DNA from: Lota lota
Taxonomy: Eukaryota; Chordata; Actinopteri; Gadiformes; Lotidae
NCBI GenBank assembly: GCA_026745465.1
Contig: JACYXH010000446.1
Span: forward strand, 926,466 to 990,465
Direction of reading: 5' to 3'
Length of the DNA stretch: 64,000 nt
Notes under the pieces: model-generated
The model's input: the letters and a program-made list of their open reading frames with translations, nothing else
The model's database searches: none
Told to the model about the DNA's origin: nothing
Translations under genes and position numbers: made by a program
Part shown: positions 38,458 through 49,797 of the stretch, piece after piece
Numbering within the stretch: position 1 is the stretch's first letter
How the letters are laid out: each line of letters opens with the position of its first letter

Positions 38458-41400
38458 TATCCCCACCGCCCCACTTAGGCCGGGGAGCCGTCCGGCCGAC
38501 AGCCAACTCCCCCCCCCCCCCCCCGCCCAACTCTGGCAGTCGGGAGAGGAAGTCCGCCACCACCATCTGCGCCCCCGGCCTATGGACCACCCGGAAGTGA
38601 AATGGCTGTAAAGCCAGGTACCACCGCGTGATCCGTGGGTTGGTGTCCTTCATGCGGTGGAGCCATTGCAGGGGGGCGTGGTCCGAACAGAGGGTGAACG
38701 GGCGCCCCAGGAGGTAGTAGCGCAGGGCATCGACCGCCCATTTAATGGCCAGACACTCCTTCTCCACGGTGCTGTACCTTTCCTCCCGGTCCGACAACTT
38801 CCGGCTGAGGTACAGCACCGGGCGGTCTACGCCCTCCACCTCCTGGGACAGCACGGCTCCCAGCCCTCTGTTCGACGCATCCGTCTGCAACACAAAAGGG
38901 AGATCGAAGTTAGGCGTGAGCAAGAGCGGCTCCCCGCAAAGAGCCTTTTTAACCCTCTCAAACGACGCCTGGCACTGCTCGGTCCACTGGACCGGATCTG
39001 GGGCACCCTTTCGGGTGAGGTCGGTCAGGGGGCTGGTCAGCTCCGAGAAGGCAGGGATGAACCGCCTGTAGTACCCCGCCAGCCCCAGGAACGCCCTCAC
39101 CTGCTTTTTGGTCTCGGGCCGCGGGCAGGCCGCGACCGCCCTAGTTTTCTCTATTTGCGGGCGCACCTGCCCACCACCCAAGCGGTACCCCAAATACCGT
39201 ACCTCCCTCCGACCAATCATGCACTTCCCTGGGTTGGCCGTGAGCCCTGCTCGCCTCAGTGACTCGAGCACCGCTGCCACTCGCTGCATATGCTGCTGCC
39301 ATGTGTCACTATGAATGATGACATCATCTATGTAGGCAGCCGCATATGCCGCGTGCGGCCGCAACACCCTGTCCATGAGACGCTGGAAAGTGGCCGGGGC
39401 TCCGAACAACCCAAACGGAAGCACATTAAATTGGAACAACCCGTACGGAGTGGAGAAGGCCGATTTTTCCTTAGACTCTGGAGACAAGGGAATCTGCCAG
39501 TAGCCCTTGGTTAAATCCAGTGTCGAAAAAAAACGAGCGGTGCCTAGCCGATCCAGGAGTTCGTCGACCCGAGGCATGGGATACGCATCGAATTTTGACA
39601 TACTATTCACCTTGCGATAGTCGACACAGAACCGGATGGACCCATCAGACTTGCGTACCAGTACGATCGGACTGGCCCATCCGCTGTGCGACTCTTCTAT
39701 TACTCCCATCTCCAGCATAGACTCTAATTCCGCCTGAACCACCTTCCGCTTGTGTTCTGGCAACCTATACGGGCGCGTTCTAACCGTCACGCCGGGGGAA
39801 GTTTCGATGCGGTGGTCAATGAGCGTCGTGCGCCCCGGCCTGGAGGAGAACACGTCCGCAAACCGGTGTTGCAGCTCGGCGACCTCGGCCCTCTGGTGCG
39901 GCTCCAGTGACCCATCGCAGGGGACCCGGGACGGCTGACCCGGTCCGGCCACCTCCGGACCGAACTCGTCCTCCCGGGCCACCGAGGTTACCATAGCCAC
40001 TGGCCGCGCCTCCTTCCAACCTTTCAATAGGTTGAGGTGGTAGATCTGCCGCGATCCCCCCCTGTCGGACCGCTCGACCTCATAGTCAACATCCCCAATT
40101 CGCCGTGTGACCACAAAGGGTCCTTGCCACTTAGCGAGTAATTTTGAGCTGGATGTTGGGAGCAATACAAGTACTTTATCTCCCGGTGCAAATTGTCTCA
40201 GCTGCGTCCCTCTGTCATACAACCGTCGCTGACGTTCCTGGGCCTGAAGCAAATTCTCCCGTGAAACCCGACCCAGTGTATGGAGTTTTGCCCTCAGGTC
40301 CATCACGTACTGAATCTCATTTTTGCTGGCGCTTGGACCCTCCTCCCAGTTTTCCTTAAGTAGGTCCAACACGCCTCTCGGTCTCCTACCGAACAACAAC
40401 TCAAATGGGGAAAACCCCGTGGAGGCCTGGGGCACCTCCCGAACGGCGAATAACAGAGGGTCGAGCCATTTGTCCCAATTCTGACTATCTTCGTGTACGA
40501 ACTTACGCAGCATGGACTTTAACGTCTTGTTAAACCTTTCCACCAGGCCGTCTGTCTGGGGATGGTACACACTGGTTCGGATCGCTTTTATCCCAAGTAA
40601 CCCATACAACTCCCGGAGTGTGCGTGACATAAACGTAGTGCCTTGGTCAGTCAGAATCTCTTTCGGGATTCCGACTCGGGAGATTAAGTGAAACAGTGCC
40701 TGCGCCACGCTCTTCGCGGAGATAGAGCGCAGGGGCACTGCCTCGGGATAACGGGTTGCATAGTCCACAATGACCAATGCAAATCGATGTCCCCGTGCGC
40801 TACGGTCTAATGGCCCGATGAGATCCATACCAATTCTTTCGAAGGGGATCTCAATCAATGGTAGAGGGCGCAATGGCGCTTTTGGGGTGGCCGGGGGGTT
40901 GCTTAGCTGACACTCGCGGCAGGATGCACACCACCGACGTACATCCCCGTGAATGCCCGGCCAGTAAAAGCGGGCCATAAGCCGGTTCCGTGTTTTATCA
41001 CAGCCTAAGTGACCTGCCATTGGGCTGTGATGAGCCGCCTGGAAAACCATTTCCCGGCGGCTTTGTGGGATGAGTAATTGACTCACTTCTTCCCCTGACT
41101 GAGTGTCCCGACTCACTCGGTAAAGCCTGTCCCTAACCAACGCAAAATATGGATGTGCTAACACGGTCTCGGGTGACACCTTCTGGCCGTCGATGGAAAG
41201 TACACGGTCGAAGGCGAAGCGCAGTGTATCATCCCGGGACTGTTCGAGGGGAAAGTCATCCATCGGGGGAAGAACCCGTATTACCGGCGTCTCCTCCTGA
41301 GGCTCCTCCCCCCCTCCGACCTCGGGAGAGCTCGCGTCACCACTGAGAACGGAGCACATCACACATGTCCCTTCCCGTCGGGGCCGCGTCCCCTGTTCCT

Positions 41401-42760
41401 TCACTAACCTACCAAAGCCCGGCCAATCAGTGCCTAATAGTAGGGGACGCGATAGGCGGGAGCTAACCGCAGCCTTAACTCTATGCTTTTCACCGCCGTA
41501 GCGAATTTCCACAGTCACGACTGGATATTTGTGCACATCCCCATGAATACACCTTATATGCACCCACGATGCCTCTCCCAGAGCCTCAGGTCGAACCAAG
41601 CTTTGGTGGATCAGGGTTTGCTCACTCCCTGAATCCAGCAACGCTCGGTACATACTCCCTCGCATCCTTACCGGTATGCAGTATTCCTCCTCCAGATCGG
41701 GAGAAGAGGCCGGCGGCGCGGCCACCCGGACCCCTTGCCCCACCTCCATCTGGGGGCAGTCCCACTGGCGGTGTCCGGGTTGTCCGCACCGCCAACACTC
41801 CTGTCTCGCCGAATGAGGAGCTCTCTGCGGGTTTGGGGTCCTAGAGGCGGAGGCCGGGCCCGGAGAGGACCGGTACCGACCCAGTGGGTTAGCCCTAGGT
41901 TGGGGAACTATCGCTGATGAATGGGGGTTGTCGGTGCGAGGGGTTACGGGGGCCCACGATGCCTCCAGCGGTCTCCGGGGTCGGGAAACCGGGCGGACCG
42001 GCGCCGCGGGGAGCTCCCCTTGCCCTTCCCGGTCTCGGCAGGGCAACGCCAGATGGTCTTCGGCCAGTGTAATGGCGGCCTCCAGGTCCGCAGGCCGGTG
42101 GCACTGGACCCACTCGCCCGTGGCTTGGGGTAAACCCTCGATGAACCGGTCCAGCGCCACTTGTTCTACCACCTGCCGACTGTTGCGCTCCTCTGGTCGC
42201 AGCCACCGTGCCGCGGCGTCCACCAATTGGTGTGCGTAGGCGAAGGGCCGGCCTACCTCCACCATCTTCAAACTCTTAAATCTGCGCCGGTGTCCCTCCG
42301 GCGGCAATCCGAGGCGGTCCAACAGACCCCTCTTCACCGTGGCGTAGTCCCCACGGGCGGTGGCAGGCAGCGCATGTGCCGCGGTCAGGGCTGCTCCAGA
42401 CAATAGCGGTAATAGTCGGAGCGCCCATTCAGCCTCCGGCCAGCCACACGCGTCTGCCGTCCCCTCAAATACCTCCAAAAGGCCTCCACATCGTCCTGAG
42501 GGGACATCTTGGGCAGTGGGATTTGGGGTCGGTCTTCCCCTCCTCCTTCGCCCCGCCGGCCTATCCGTTCCGGCCTCACCAGCCCTAGGAGCATCGCCCG
42601 CTCCTCGGCGTGCTGGGTCGTAATTTCCACTAAGGCCTGGGTCTGCTGTCGGTGGGCTAAGATAAGCCCCTCCTGCGTCTCGGCGATCCGCCGTAAGGCC
42701 TGCGCAAATGGCGGCTCGGGCACTTGGCCATCCATTTCGGGAAAACGGGAAAAAAAACAC
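38450..42760 (-). CDS. gag-pol frame of Gmr1-type element (1,436 codons)
   Basis: One long frame covers most of gag and all of pol. Residues about 90-250 are capsid-like. A CCHC knuckle, CWRCGQPGHRQWDC, is at 322-335. The protease motif LLDSGSEQTL is near 374-383. Integrase comes next: HHCC finger 577-617 (AHHSPMAGHLGC to CASCRECQL), and catalytic core with GMDLIGPL near 644, LTDQGTTF near 703 and YHPQTDGLVERFN near 732-744. Reverse transcriptase follows at about 990-1180, with LVRKSDGSIRFCVDYRK, DLTKGYWQIPL and YIDDVIIHS (1143-1151). RNase H is last at about 1290-1400, with LQTDASNRGLGAVLSQ and CSDHAPLQW. No chromodomain is seen after integrase. The last codons overlap the 3' LTR. The N-terminal residues of this frame are low-complexity and may not be the natural Gag start. 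Confidence 0.93.
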   Translation of the reverse strand: MFFFPFSRNGWPSARAAICAGLTADRRDAGGAYLSPPTADPGLSGNYDPARRGAGDAPRAGEAGTDRPAGRRRRGRPTPNPTAQDVPSGRCGGLLEVFEGTADACGWPEAEWALRLLPLLSGAALTAAHALPATARGDYATVKRGLLDRLGLPPEGHRRRFKSLKMVEVGRPFAYAHQLVDAAARWLRPEERNSRQVVEQVALDRFIEGLPQATGEWVQCHRPADLEAAITLAEDHLALPCRDREGQGELPAAPVRPVSRPRRPLEASWAPVTPRTDNPHSSAIVPQPRANPLGRYRSSPGPASASRTPNPQRAPHSARQECWRCGQPGHRQWDCPQMEVGQGVRVAAPPASSPDLEEEYCIPVRMRGSMYRALLDSGSEQTLIHQSLVRPEALGEASWVHIRCIHGDVHKYPVVTVEIRYGGEKHRVKAAVSSRLSRPLLLGTDWPGFGRLVKEQGTRPRREGTCVMCSVLSGDASSPEVGGGEEPQEETPVIRVLPPMDDFPLEQSRDDTLRFAFDRVLSIDGQKVSPETVLAHPYFALVRDRLYRVSRDTQSGEEVSQLLIPQSRREMVFQAAHHSPMAGHLGCDKTRNRLMARFYWPGIHGDVRRWCASCRECQLSNPPATPKAPLRPLPLIEIPFERIGMDLIGPLDRSARGHRFALVIVDYATRYPEAVPLRSISAKSVAQALFHLISRVGIPKEILTDQGTTFMSRTLRELYGLLGIKAIRTSVYHPQTDGLVERFNKTLKSMLRKFVHEDSQNWDKWLDPLLFAVREVPQASTGFSPFELLFGRRPRGVLDLLKENWEEGPSASKNEIQYVMDLRAKLHTLGRVSRENLLQAQERQRRLYDRGTQLRQFAPGDKVLVLLPTSSSKLLAKWQGPFVVTRRIGDVDYEVERSDRGGSRQIYHLNLLKGWKEARPVAMVTSVAREDEFGPEVAGPGQPSRVPCDGSLEPHQRAEVAELQHRFADVFSSRPGRTTLIDHRIETSPGVTVRTRPYRLPEHKRKVVQAELESMLEMGVIEESHSGWASPIVLVRKSDGSIRFCVDYRKVNSMSKFDAYPMPRVDELLDRLGTARFFSTLDLTKGYWQIPLSPESKEKSAFSTPYGLFQFNVLPFGLFGAPATFQRLMDRVLRPHAAYAAAYIDDVIIHSDTWQQHMQRVAAVLESLRRAGLTANPGKCMIGRREVRYLGYRLGGGQVRPQIEKTRAVAACPRPETKKQVRAFLGLAGYYRRFIPAFSELTSPLTDLTRKGAPDPVQWTEQCQASFERVKKALCGEPLLLTPNFDLPFVLQTDASNRGLGAVLSQEVEGVDRPVLYLSRKLSDREERYSTVEKECLAIKWAVDALRYYLLGRPFTLCSDHAPLQWLHRMKDTNPRITRWYLALQPFHFRVVHRPGAQMVVADFLSRLPELGGGGGGELAVGRTAPRPKWGGGDMW
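38460..38472 (-). other. polypurine tract of Gmr1-type element
   Basis: GGGGCGGTGGGGA on the minus strand precedes the 3' LTR by two bases. It overlaps the end of the pol frame. Confidence 0.65.
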
Positions 42761-42776
42761 TAAACGAAAGGACCTG

Positions 42777-42794
42777 GTCCCTGTTCAGGCACCA
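42777..42794 (-). other. primer-binding site of Gmr1-type element, tRNA-Lys(UUU)-like
   Basis: One base inside the 5' LTR, the plus strand reads GTCCCTGTTCAGGCACCA. This equals the 3' end of vertebrate tRNA-Lys(UUU), GTCCCTGTTCGGGCGCCA, at 16 of 18 positions, including the terminal CCA. The tRNA end is recalled from memory of the lentiviral primer site. Confidence 0.7.
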
Positions 42795-42795
42795 C

Positions 42796-43118
42796 TGTAG
42801 CCACTCTGGGCTACCGACCAGGGTTAACGAACCTCCACAAACACACAGTGCTGAGCAAAACTGTCACTTTTATTGCTCACTTCAAATAACAACAAAAAAC
42901 AACGCTTGTCCGTCTCTGGGGAAATGCGTGATCGCCTTCTCGGCGTGCTGCGTCCGTCTACTCAGACCCGACCTCACTGTGGGAAGAGCACAATACACAT
43001 CAGTATTTAATAGCTATCTAATTGCGCTCATTCCCTACAGCTGCGTCTGAGACCCCAATTGAGCCGCTCCGCCCCTTCTGCCCGCAGCCGGCGCTAAACC
43101 ACGCCCCTCCTTACCACA
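42796..43118 (-). repeat. 5' LTR of Gmr1-type element
   Basis: 323 bp; I read it as identical to the left copy over its whole length. Confidence 0.93.
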
Positions 43119-43123
43119 GTGTG

Positions 43124-44723
43124 ACTCTAGTAAGGACAATGATGGTCTTAAAAAAAACGGTCCTATTTGCATCTATCACCTCATCTCAAAATATAACCTG
43201 CTGACTGATGCTAATCCTGTCTCGCCTGGAGGTTCCTACTGACACTCTCTTTTTGGCCTGTGAAGTTAGTCAAGAACAGACTGAGGAGCATTCTAACCCA
43301 GGAGCATGCTGATATCCACAGAGTCTGAGATCTCATGCCTTTGGACAATGAAGTCATAGACAGAGTATCAGAGTCCAGTGATCTACTCTGACACTGGCTG
43401 GTCAAGTAAGGTGGGACAGTCTATGATTAGGTTGGAAGATTGATAAGGAATTGGAATTTGGTTGTTTGTGTATCTAAATATGTTATTTGTGTTGACTGAT
43501 ACATACTGTAGGTCAAATAGACTTCTAGGGAACACAGGTGTTTTACCCAGTACACCACAGCAACAGCAACAGTGTACTATCATATACACAACTGAAAAAA
43601 GCTTTCAAATTATATATATATATATATATATATTTATGTATGTATGTATGTTCTGGGAAGTAACTGCCAAAACACGATTTTCGGTGACTGATATTTTTAG
43701 AAGGTCCTCGGGCCGCTCTGTATTTCTCTTGAACCGGGGTGTCTGATAGATGAGATGGAAGATGGAGTCAAAGGAATACGCTGCTGGGGAAAAGGGAATC
43801 ATTTGCTCTGGTTTACACTCGAGGGACATGGTAGAAATACATCTCCATCTCGTAAGGGTAGAAAGTGGAATTTGCTGTAAATGCGCTTTAAAGAGGGACC
43901 TCTCGGGTTTACTCACCAGGTGTGTGCTTATCGTGTAAGCTTAACTTGTGAAAGAGTTTAGAATCTGTGTCTAGAAATGGGGGAAAGATGTGGAGGTAAA
44001 CTCTGAGGACTAGTTGAAACTATCAAGAGGTACCAGAGGTAACAATGTGTTGATATATGTACTATTTTAATCAAAGTTGTGTTGCACAAAACCTATTTGG
44101 AAACTAGCTACAGAAGCTTGACTACATTAGAATTGTACATGTCATATTTGTTGTAGAATAGTAATATATTTTTCTTTTTCTATATTTAAGTTCAGAATGT
44201 ATATTCTGACAATATGTGCCAATAAAAAAAAGAACTACTTGTCAAAACAATATCATTTTTACTGATATAAATACATTCTTTAACAACCCTTTTGCACATA
44301 TCACCGGTTTTCTTGGATGGCTTCCAGTTAATAACTTTCTCTCTTTCTATCTCTGCTTCATCTTCCCTTACCCGTCTCATCTGATTTGTTTTCCATTGCT
44401 TTTGGGGTTTTGGCATTTCAAAGCTTAATGGTTGAGCATTGAAATAACCGTGTATGTGTGTGTGTGTGAGAGAGTGTGTGTGTATGTGTGTATTTGATTT
44501 AGAATGTTGTTGGGTCTATGCTTTATCCTACAACATTCAAACATCAGGAGTATTTTAACTAACTTCTTCTGAATGGATCATCTGAGCCCTGTCAGATATG
44601 AGCAGTGTTCATAGTGGTATTTTCCTCTGTGTTTGCCGGTGTCTGTGTTTTTGTGTGTGTCCCAAATAGAACGTCCTAACCTATGTGAGAGATGGAGGTT
44701 GTCATTCCATGCCTTACTTTTCA
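43124..44723. other. non-coding stretch
   Basis: A TA run at 43610-43634 passes into TATG units (43636-43651). Short GT runs at 44453-44490. No gene recognised. Confidence 0.4.

Positions 44724-44768
<45 letters not shown>
44724..44768 (+). repeat. (AC)n microsatellite
   Basis: 45 bp, ending in ATACATACA. Confidence 0.95.
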
Positions 44769-44773
<5 letters not shown>

Positions 44774-44832
44774 TACAGCCTTGTCAGCAATAAAGGTCAA
44801 TGTGTGTGTGTGTGTATGTGTGTGCATGAGAG

Positions 44833-44834
<2 letters not shown>

Positions 44835-44929
<95 letters not shown>
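44835..44929 (+). repeat. (GA)n microsatellite, about 95 bp
   Basis: A GA array preceded by a short GT run (44801-44824). Confidence 0.96.
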
Positions 44930-44931
<2 letters not shown>

Positions 44932-45967
44932 ATGTGTTAATGTGGTTGTTGAATCTCCTGCTGACTCTCCATTCATGGCTGTGAATGTGACACAATTTCT
45001 CCCCAATCTCCCCATGTAAGTCTGCTTTATGTGGATTCCATGACAAAAAATCTGGAATTGAATTAACAAAACTCTTATTGTGTGTGTTTGTGTCAACATG
45101 TCACGGATGTCTTGCAGCGGAGTGCGCCCGAGGGCGGAGTGGTGTGTGAATGCATGCAGGGTGACCTGCCAGTCTGGATTGGCCTTCTCCAAGTAACGTG
45201 TCTTTTTTCATACGGCCTGTTAATGTGTGGTGTGAATGTGTGAACCACCTGCCAAGTATGCATGCATTTCAGTCAGTAAAGGACTGCAAGGATGTTGCAC
45301 ATCATTGGTTTTGGGTGCGTGTGTGTATGTGTGTGCGGATGTGTGTTTGGGTAAAGATATAATTGTCCACTCAACACAAAGAGGGGGACATTGACTATGA
45401 ATATGTTACTTTCTCACTTCCTGCTAACTGACATTAAGCGTAGGAAAGTTGGACACGATGCTATGACAAACTGTTTTGTCCAAATGTCAAGGGCTGTGTA
45501 TATCGTGCATGTGTGTGTGTCAGTTGTCAACCCATCCTTTCCAGGCGCTACTCTCCCTCTCTGACGCTCGCTCGCTCTATCTATCTCCGCCTCTTTCTCT
45601 CCCTCTCAGAGTCCTCCTGGGGTGGTGTTTTATAGGCTTTTTTCAGAGTTTATATCTCGGTTTATAGTTTCCATCTTTCGTTCACTCTCTGTCAATTTCT
45701 CTCTTTGTTTGACAATGGGAGGGTGGAGAGTAGGTCATTGTGCTGCTGACAATATTTGATGAGTCACAGGGAAAAAGTTGCAGTGATGGGAGGAGCGATT
45801 TGTTTTGCCTTCAGTTAAAAAGAAAATCTCCATATACAATTGTATCTATTAGGTTACGATACACAACTCGTTAATTGCTGTTATCACTGAGGTACTGATG
45901 GTACACTGATGGTACATGAGATTTTGTATTATGTTGCTTACTCATAAAGTTGTCCCAGTTAATGATA

Positions 45968-45973
<6 letters not shown>
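44930..45973. other. non-coding stretch
   Basis: Pyrimidine-rich patch at 45545-45610. No gene recognised. Confidence 0.4.

Positions 45974-46021
<48 letters not shown>
45974..46021 (+). repeat. (GT)n microsatellite, 48 bp
   Basis: Pure GT array. Confidence 0.95.
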
Positions 46022-46022
<1 letters not shown>

Positions 46023-46057
46023 TAGAGCACCCTCCACCACCACCCATCCTTTTTAAT

Positions 46058-46077
46058 GACACCTTTAACAAACACCT
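46058..46077 (+). repeat. 20-bp direct repeat shared with 48132-48151
   Basis: GACACCTTTAACAAACACCT occurs at both places in the same orientation and both continue into similar bases (C/A, then CTGC). Probably fragments of one dispersed repeat. Confidence 0.6.
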
Positions 46078-46396
46078 CCTGCCGTTGTTAATAGTGTAGT
46101 AAAACATATGCATATACTTACTTTAAGTGTTAAAAAAAAGCTTCCCAAAGACATAATTCTAATGTATTAACAACATATTATTATTCTCTTGTGTGTAGTA
46201 TTGTATGGCTGTGTGTATTGATTCAACATAAGGGATGCTATCTGTAATCTCCCCCTCCATCTGCTCCTCTCTGTCAGACCGCCATGCCAATTTGAGTCCC
46301 GGCTCCCTGACTAACCCCTGGTAATTAAAGTGGGACAGTCCAAGAGTAGACACGCGGCTAAATAACCAGATACTGCAGTCAGGTGATAGCCAAGGG
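46078..46396. other. non-coding stretch
   Basis: Nothing recognised. Confidence 0.4.
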
Positions 46397-46658
<262 letters not shown>

Positions 46659-46983
46659 CTGGCCGGTGGCGTGCTAGCCATCCGTAACCCTCGGAGGAGG
46701 TCTCCTAGTTTAAGTGAAACTGATAGAGCAACTACAGATGGCACATTCCGCTTTCACTCTCCGTTTTTCCCTCCCTCCCTTACTTCCCTTCTACATTCAC
46801 TTCCCTTCCCCTCATATTCTCACGCATGCTATTTAAATCCTCCGCTCCACTGCTCCTCTAAGTGAAACAGATAGCAGAGGCAGGGTAGCATGTGGGAGAG
46901 GCCAGGTTGTTCCAAAGGGAATATGGACTGGTAATGTATTCATCATGTCCCAACCAATGTTATTCTAGTGTCCTGCTCCGTGC

Positions 46984-47015
46984 GTGTGTGAGTGAGTGAG
47001 TGAGTGAGTGAGTGA

Positions 47016-47068
<53 letters not shown>
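46984..47068 (+). repeat. compound (TGAG)n(TG)n microsatellite
   Basis: Eight TGAG units pass into about 24 TG units. Confidence 0.95.
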
Positions 47069-47070
<2 letters not shown>

Positions 47071-48249
47071 GTCATGTGTGTTACCTGCGGGACATTACCA
47101 GCCTGTTCTCCAACCTAAACGATAGAATAGGTCGTTTCTATAGGTCGTCCAAAACACCCATATGAACGTTTGCTGGTACAGCGGCCCCTGTCAACAGTTA
47201 GAAGATAAAGCAATATGGCACGAATGTCAAGGTCCTGTCTTGCCAAAAATAAATGAATGACATTCATATTATTCTCAGTGAAAAATGTGACATTTAAAGA
47301 TAGTCTCAGCATTAAAATGTGATTTGATAATATTTCTAGCGATAAATGTGCATTTTATTTTTGTAATCTTCAGTCAGTGAATGACTGTTAGTTCATGTTA
47401 GTTAATGCAATGTTTTCTATCGTTGCCGTGGTGATTCATATGAACGCTGCTATCCCCGAAATCCCTCATCTTGCATGTTGTTTGAATTAATGCATTTGCG
47501 TTGTGTAGTCATCTGTGCTATTCTATGTAACTGATGATGATCTTTCACATAAAAACGTTTGAGCGACCTAGGGATGACATTCATTCTTCTTTGGGACAGT
47601 TTGGAGGATGATTAATTTTGTGGGGCCTAACAGAACTTTACGTTTGCTTTGCTTCGGCTGAAAGAAATCCATTCCAAAGGTTCCTTTTATAAACAAGATA
47701 AGCAAGATAATCATGACACATTAATGCCACTTTAAATGTTTTTCAAGTGTGAACGCAATCAATAAAGTAAAAGGCAGACGAGAAACATTCTAAAAGGCTA
47801 ACATGCTTCTAGTTTGGCGAGTTTTAGTCACAGTTAGTTAGTTGTGTAGATCAAGGGTTATAAAAAAGATTGCTATTCATGTGCATGCATGTGCATGTGC
47901 ACAGTAATGAAATACATAACTATTGTTGTTGCGTGCTTTTTATTTTGTTTGGAATTGTCTGTCGCTTATCTAACAATGGTTATGATAGACCTAAAGTTGA
48001 GAACATAATATTTATAGCGGTGTGTCACATGACTACTTTCTCATGTGTTTAAATCCCTGACAACATCTTTGAAATTGGGAGGGGGAGGGGCTAAGCCCGG
48101 TACCGGGGTACTTTGGGATGAAGAGGTTGAGGACACCTTTAACAAACACCTACTGCATGCTATGAAGCAGAATATCACCCTATAGCTCTCTCTCTCTTTC
48201 TCATTGTTATACATTAACATGCAGTAACAAGTATCATTGTAAACATTTG
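47069..48249. other. non-coding stretch
   Basis: Nothing recognised apart from the shared 20-mer at 48132-48151. Confidence 0.4.
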
Positions 48250-48689
48250 CAGTATGTTACATTAATGGCCTTATTACTGCATGTTACTTTACTATCTGCA
48301 TGAGCTTGCTGCTGCATGTTATATTACTATGCACATGGGCTTCTTACTGCATGTTAACGTGAGCTTGTTACTGCTTGTACCATTTCTATGTACATGAGCT
48401 TATTACTGCATGTTACTGTATGTGCATGGGCTTCTTACTGCATGTTACATTACTATGCACAGGGGCTTTTACTGCATCTTACTTTACTACCTGCATGAGC
48501 TTGTTACTGTGTGTTACAGTACAATGCACATGAGCATATTACTGCATGTTACTGTATGTGCATGGGCTTCTTACTACATGTTATAAAATGTGCAGAATGT
48601 ACATTATGTATGTGAGCTTGTAACTGCAAGATACATTGCTGTGTACATGGGCTTGTTACTGCATGTTACATTACAATGTACATAGAACA
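48250..48689 (+). repeat. degenerate minisatellite, about 35-bp unit
   Basis: TTACTGCATGTTAC-type cores recur at about 48279, 48313, 48349, 48373, 48408, 48440, 48474, 48509, 48544, 48576 and 48661, mostly 32-36 bp apart. GCACATGGGCTT and GCATGAGCTTG alternate between cores. Confidence 0.85.
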
Positions 48690-48850
48690 GATGTACATGG
48701 ACAATATACACCTGGACCAGATGTACAAGACCCAGCTGTACATGGAACAGATGTATATGGACCAGATGTTCATGGAGCAGATGTTCATGAGTCAGATGTA
48801 CATGGACCAGATGTAAATGGACCAGATCCCCACCGGCCAGATGGACCAGA
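48690..48850 (+). repeat. 15-bp minisatellite, about eleven copies
   Basis: GATGTACATGGACCA-type units abut the 35-bp minisatellite. Because the unit is a multiple of three, both strands stay open (plus: DVHGP repeats). No start context, splice sites or conservation supports a protein. Confidence 0.9.
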
Positions 48851-49021
48851 ACACTGTACACAATAAATGTGTGCATTAAGTGATATTTTAAACTGGAATC
48901 AATCAAATCCAAATTAAAACTAAAAATGTAAAGCTAAATAGGATGATGCCAGCATCTGACATTGCAAAGTCTGGTGAACTAATTTCTGGCTCGTATATCT
49001 GTAGTTTACTGTGTACACACA

Positions 49022-49610
<589 letters not shown>

Positions 49611-49797
49611 GCTCCCCCTTCTCCTTTCTCTTCCCCTCCTCCTCCCCTACTCCTCCTTCTCCTCCCCCACCTCCTCCTCCTCCCCTTCATCTCCTCCTCC
49701 TCACCCCCTCCCTTTTCTCCTCCAACTCCACCTTGTCCTCTCCCTCCTCCCCTTTCTCTCCCTCCTCCACCTGCCCCTTCCTCTCCACTCCCTCGTT
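49611..49797 (+). repeat. polypyrimidine tract, about 187 bp
   Basis: Almost pure C/T (CTCCTCC, CCTTCTCC words) with very few purines. Poly-Pro/Ser frames across it are compositional. Confidence 0.88.

Larger units (their letters stand above)
38135..43118 (-). mobile_element. Gmr1-type LTR retrotransposon, looks almost whole, very young
   Basis: Two 323-bp LTRs, which I read as identical, enclose a gag-pol region in which integrase precedes reverse transcriptase. GTGTG flanks both ends (38130-38134 and 43119-43123). The Gmr1 group, named from Atlantic cod, consists of Ty3/Gypsy-like elements with a copia-like pol order; the domain order here matches. It looks almost whole, with about one break. 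Identical LTRs mean a very recent insertion, possibly still polymorphic. The GC content of the element is clearly higher than its AT-rich surroundings. Confidence 0.93.

Noticed and set aside
38657-42623. Many plus-strand frames of 60-200 codons opposite the Gmr1-type gag-pol
   Set aside because: Antisense shadows of a GC-rich coding region.
48250-48690. CRISPR-like array
   Set aside because: Units are contiguous, variable in length and divergent, with no constant repeat separated by unique spacers, and the DNA is vertebrate.
48604-48912. Repetitive VHLVH/DVHGP peptides on both strands
   Set aside because: They follow from a 15-bp tandem unit being a multiple of three; no gene context.
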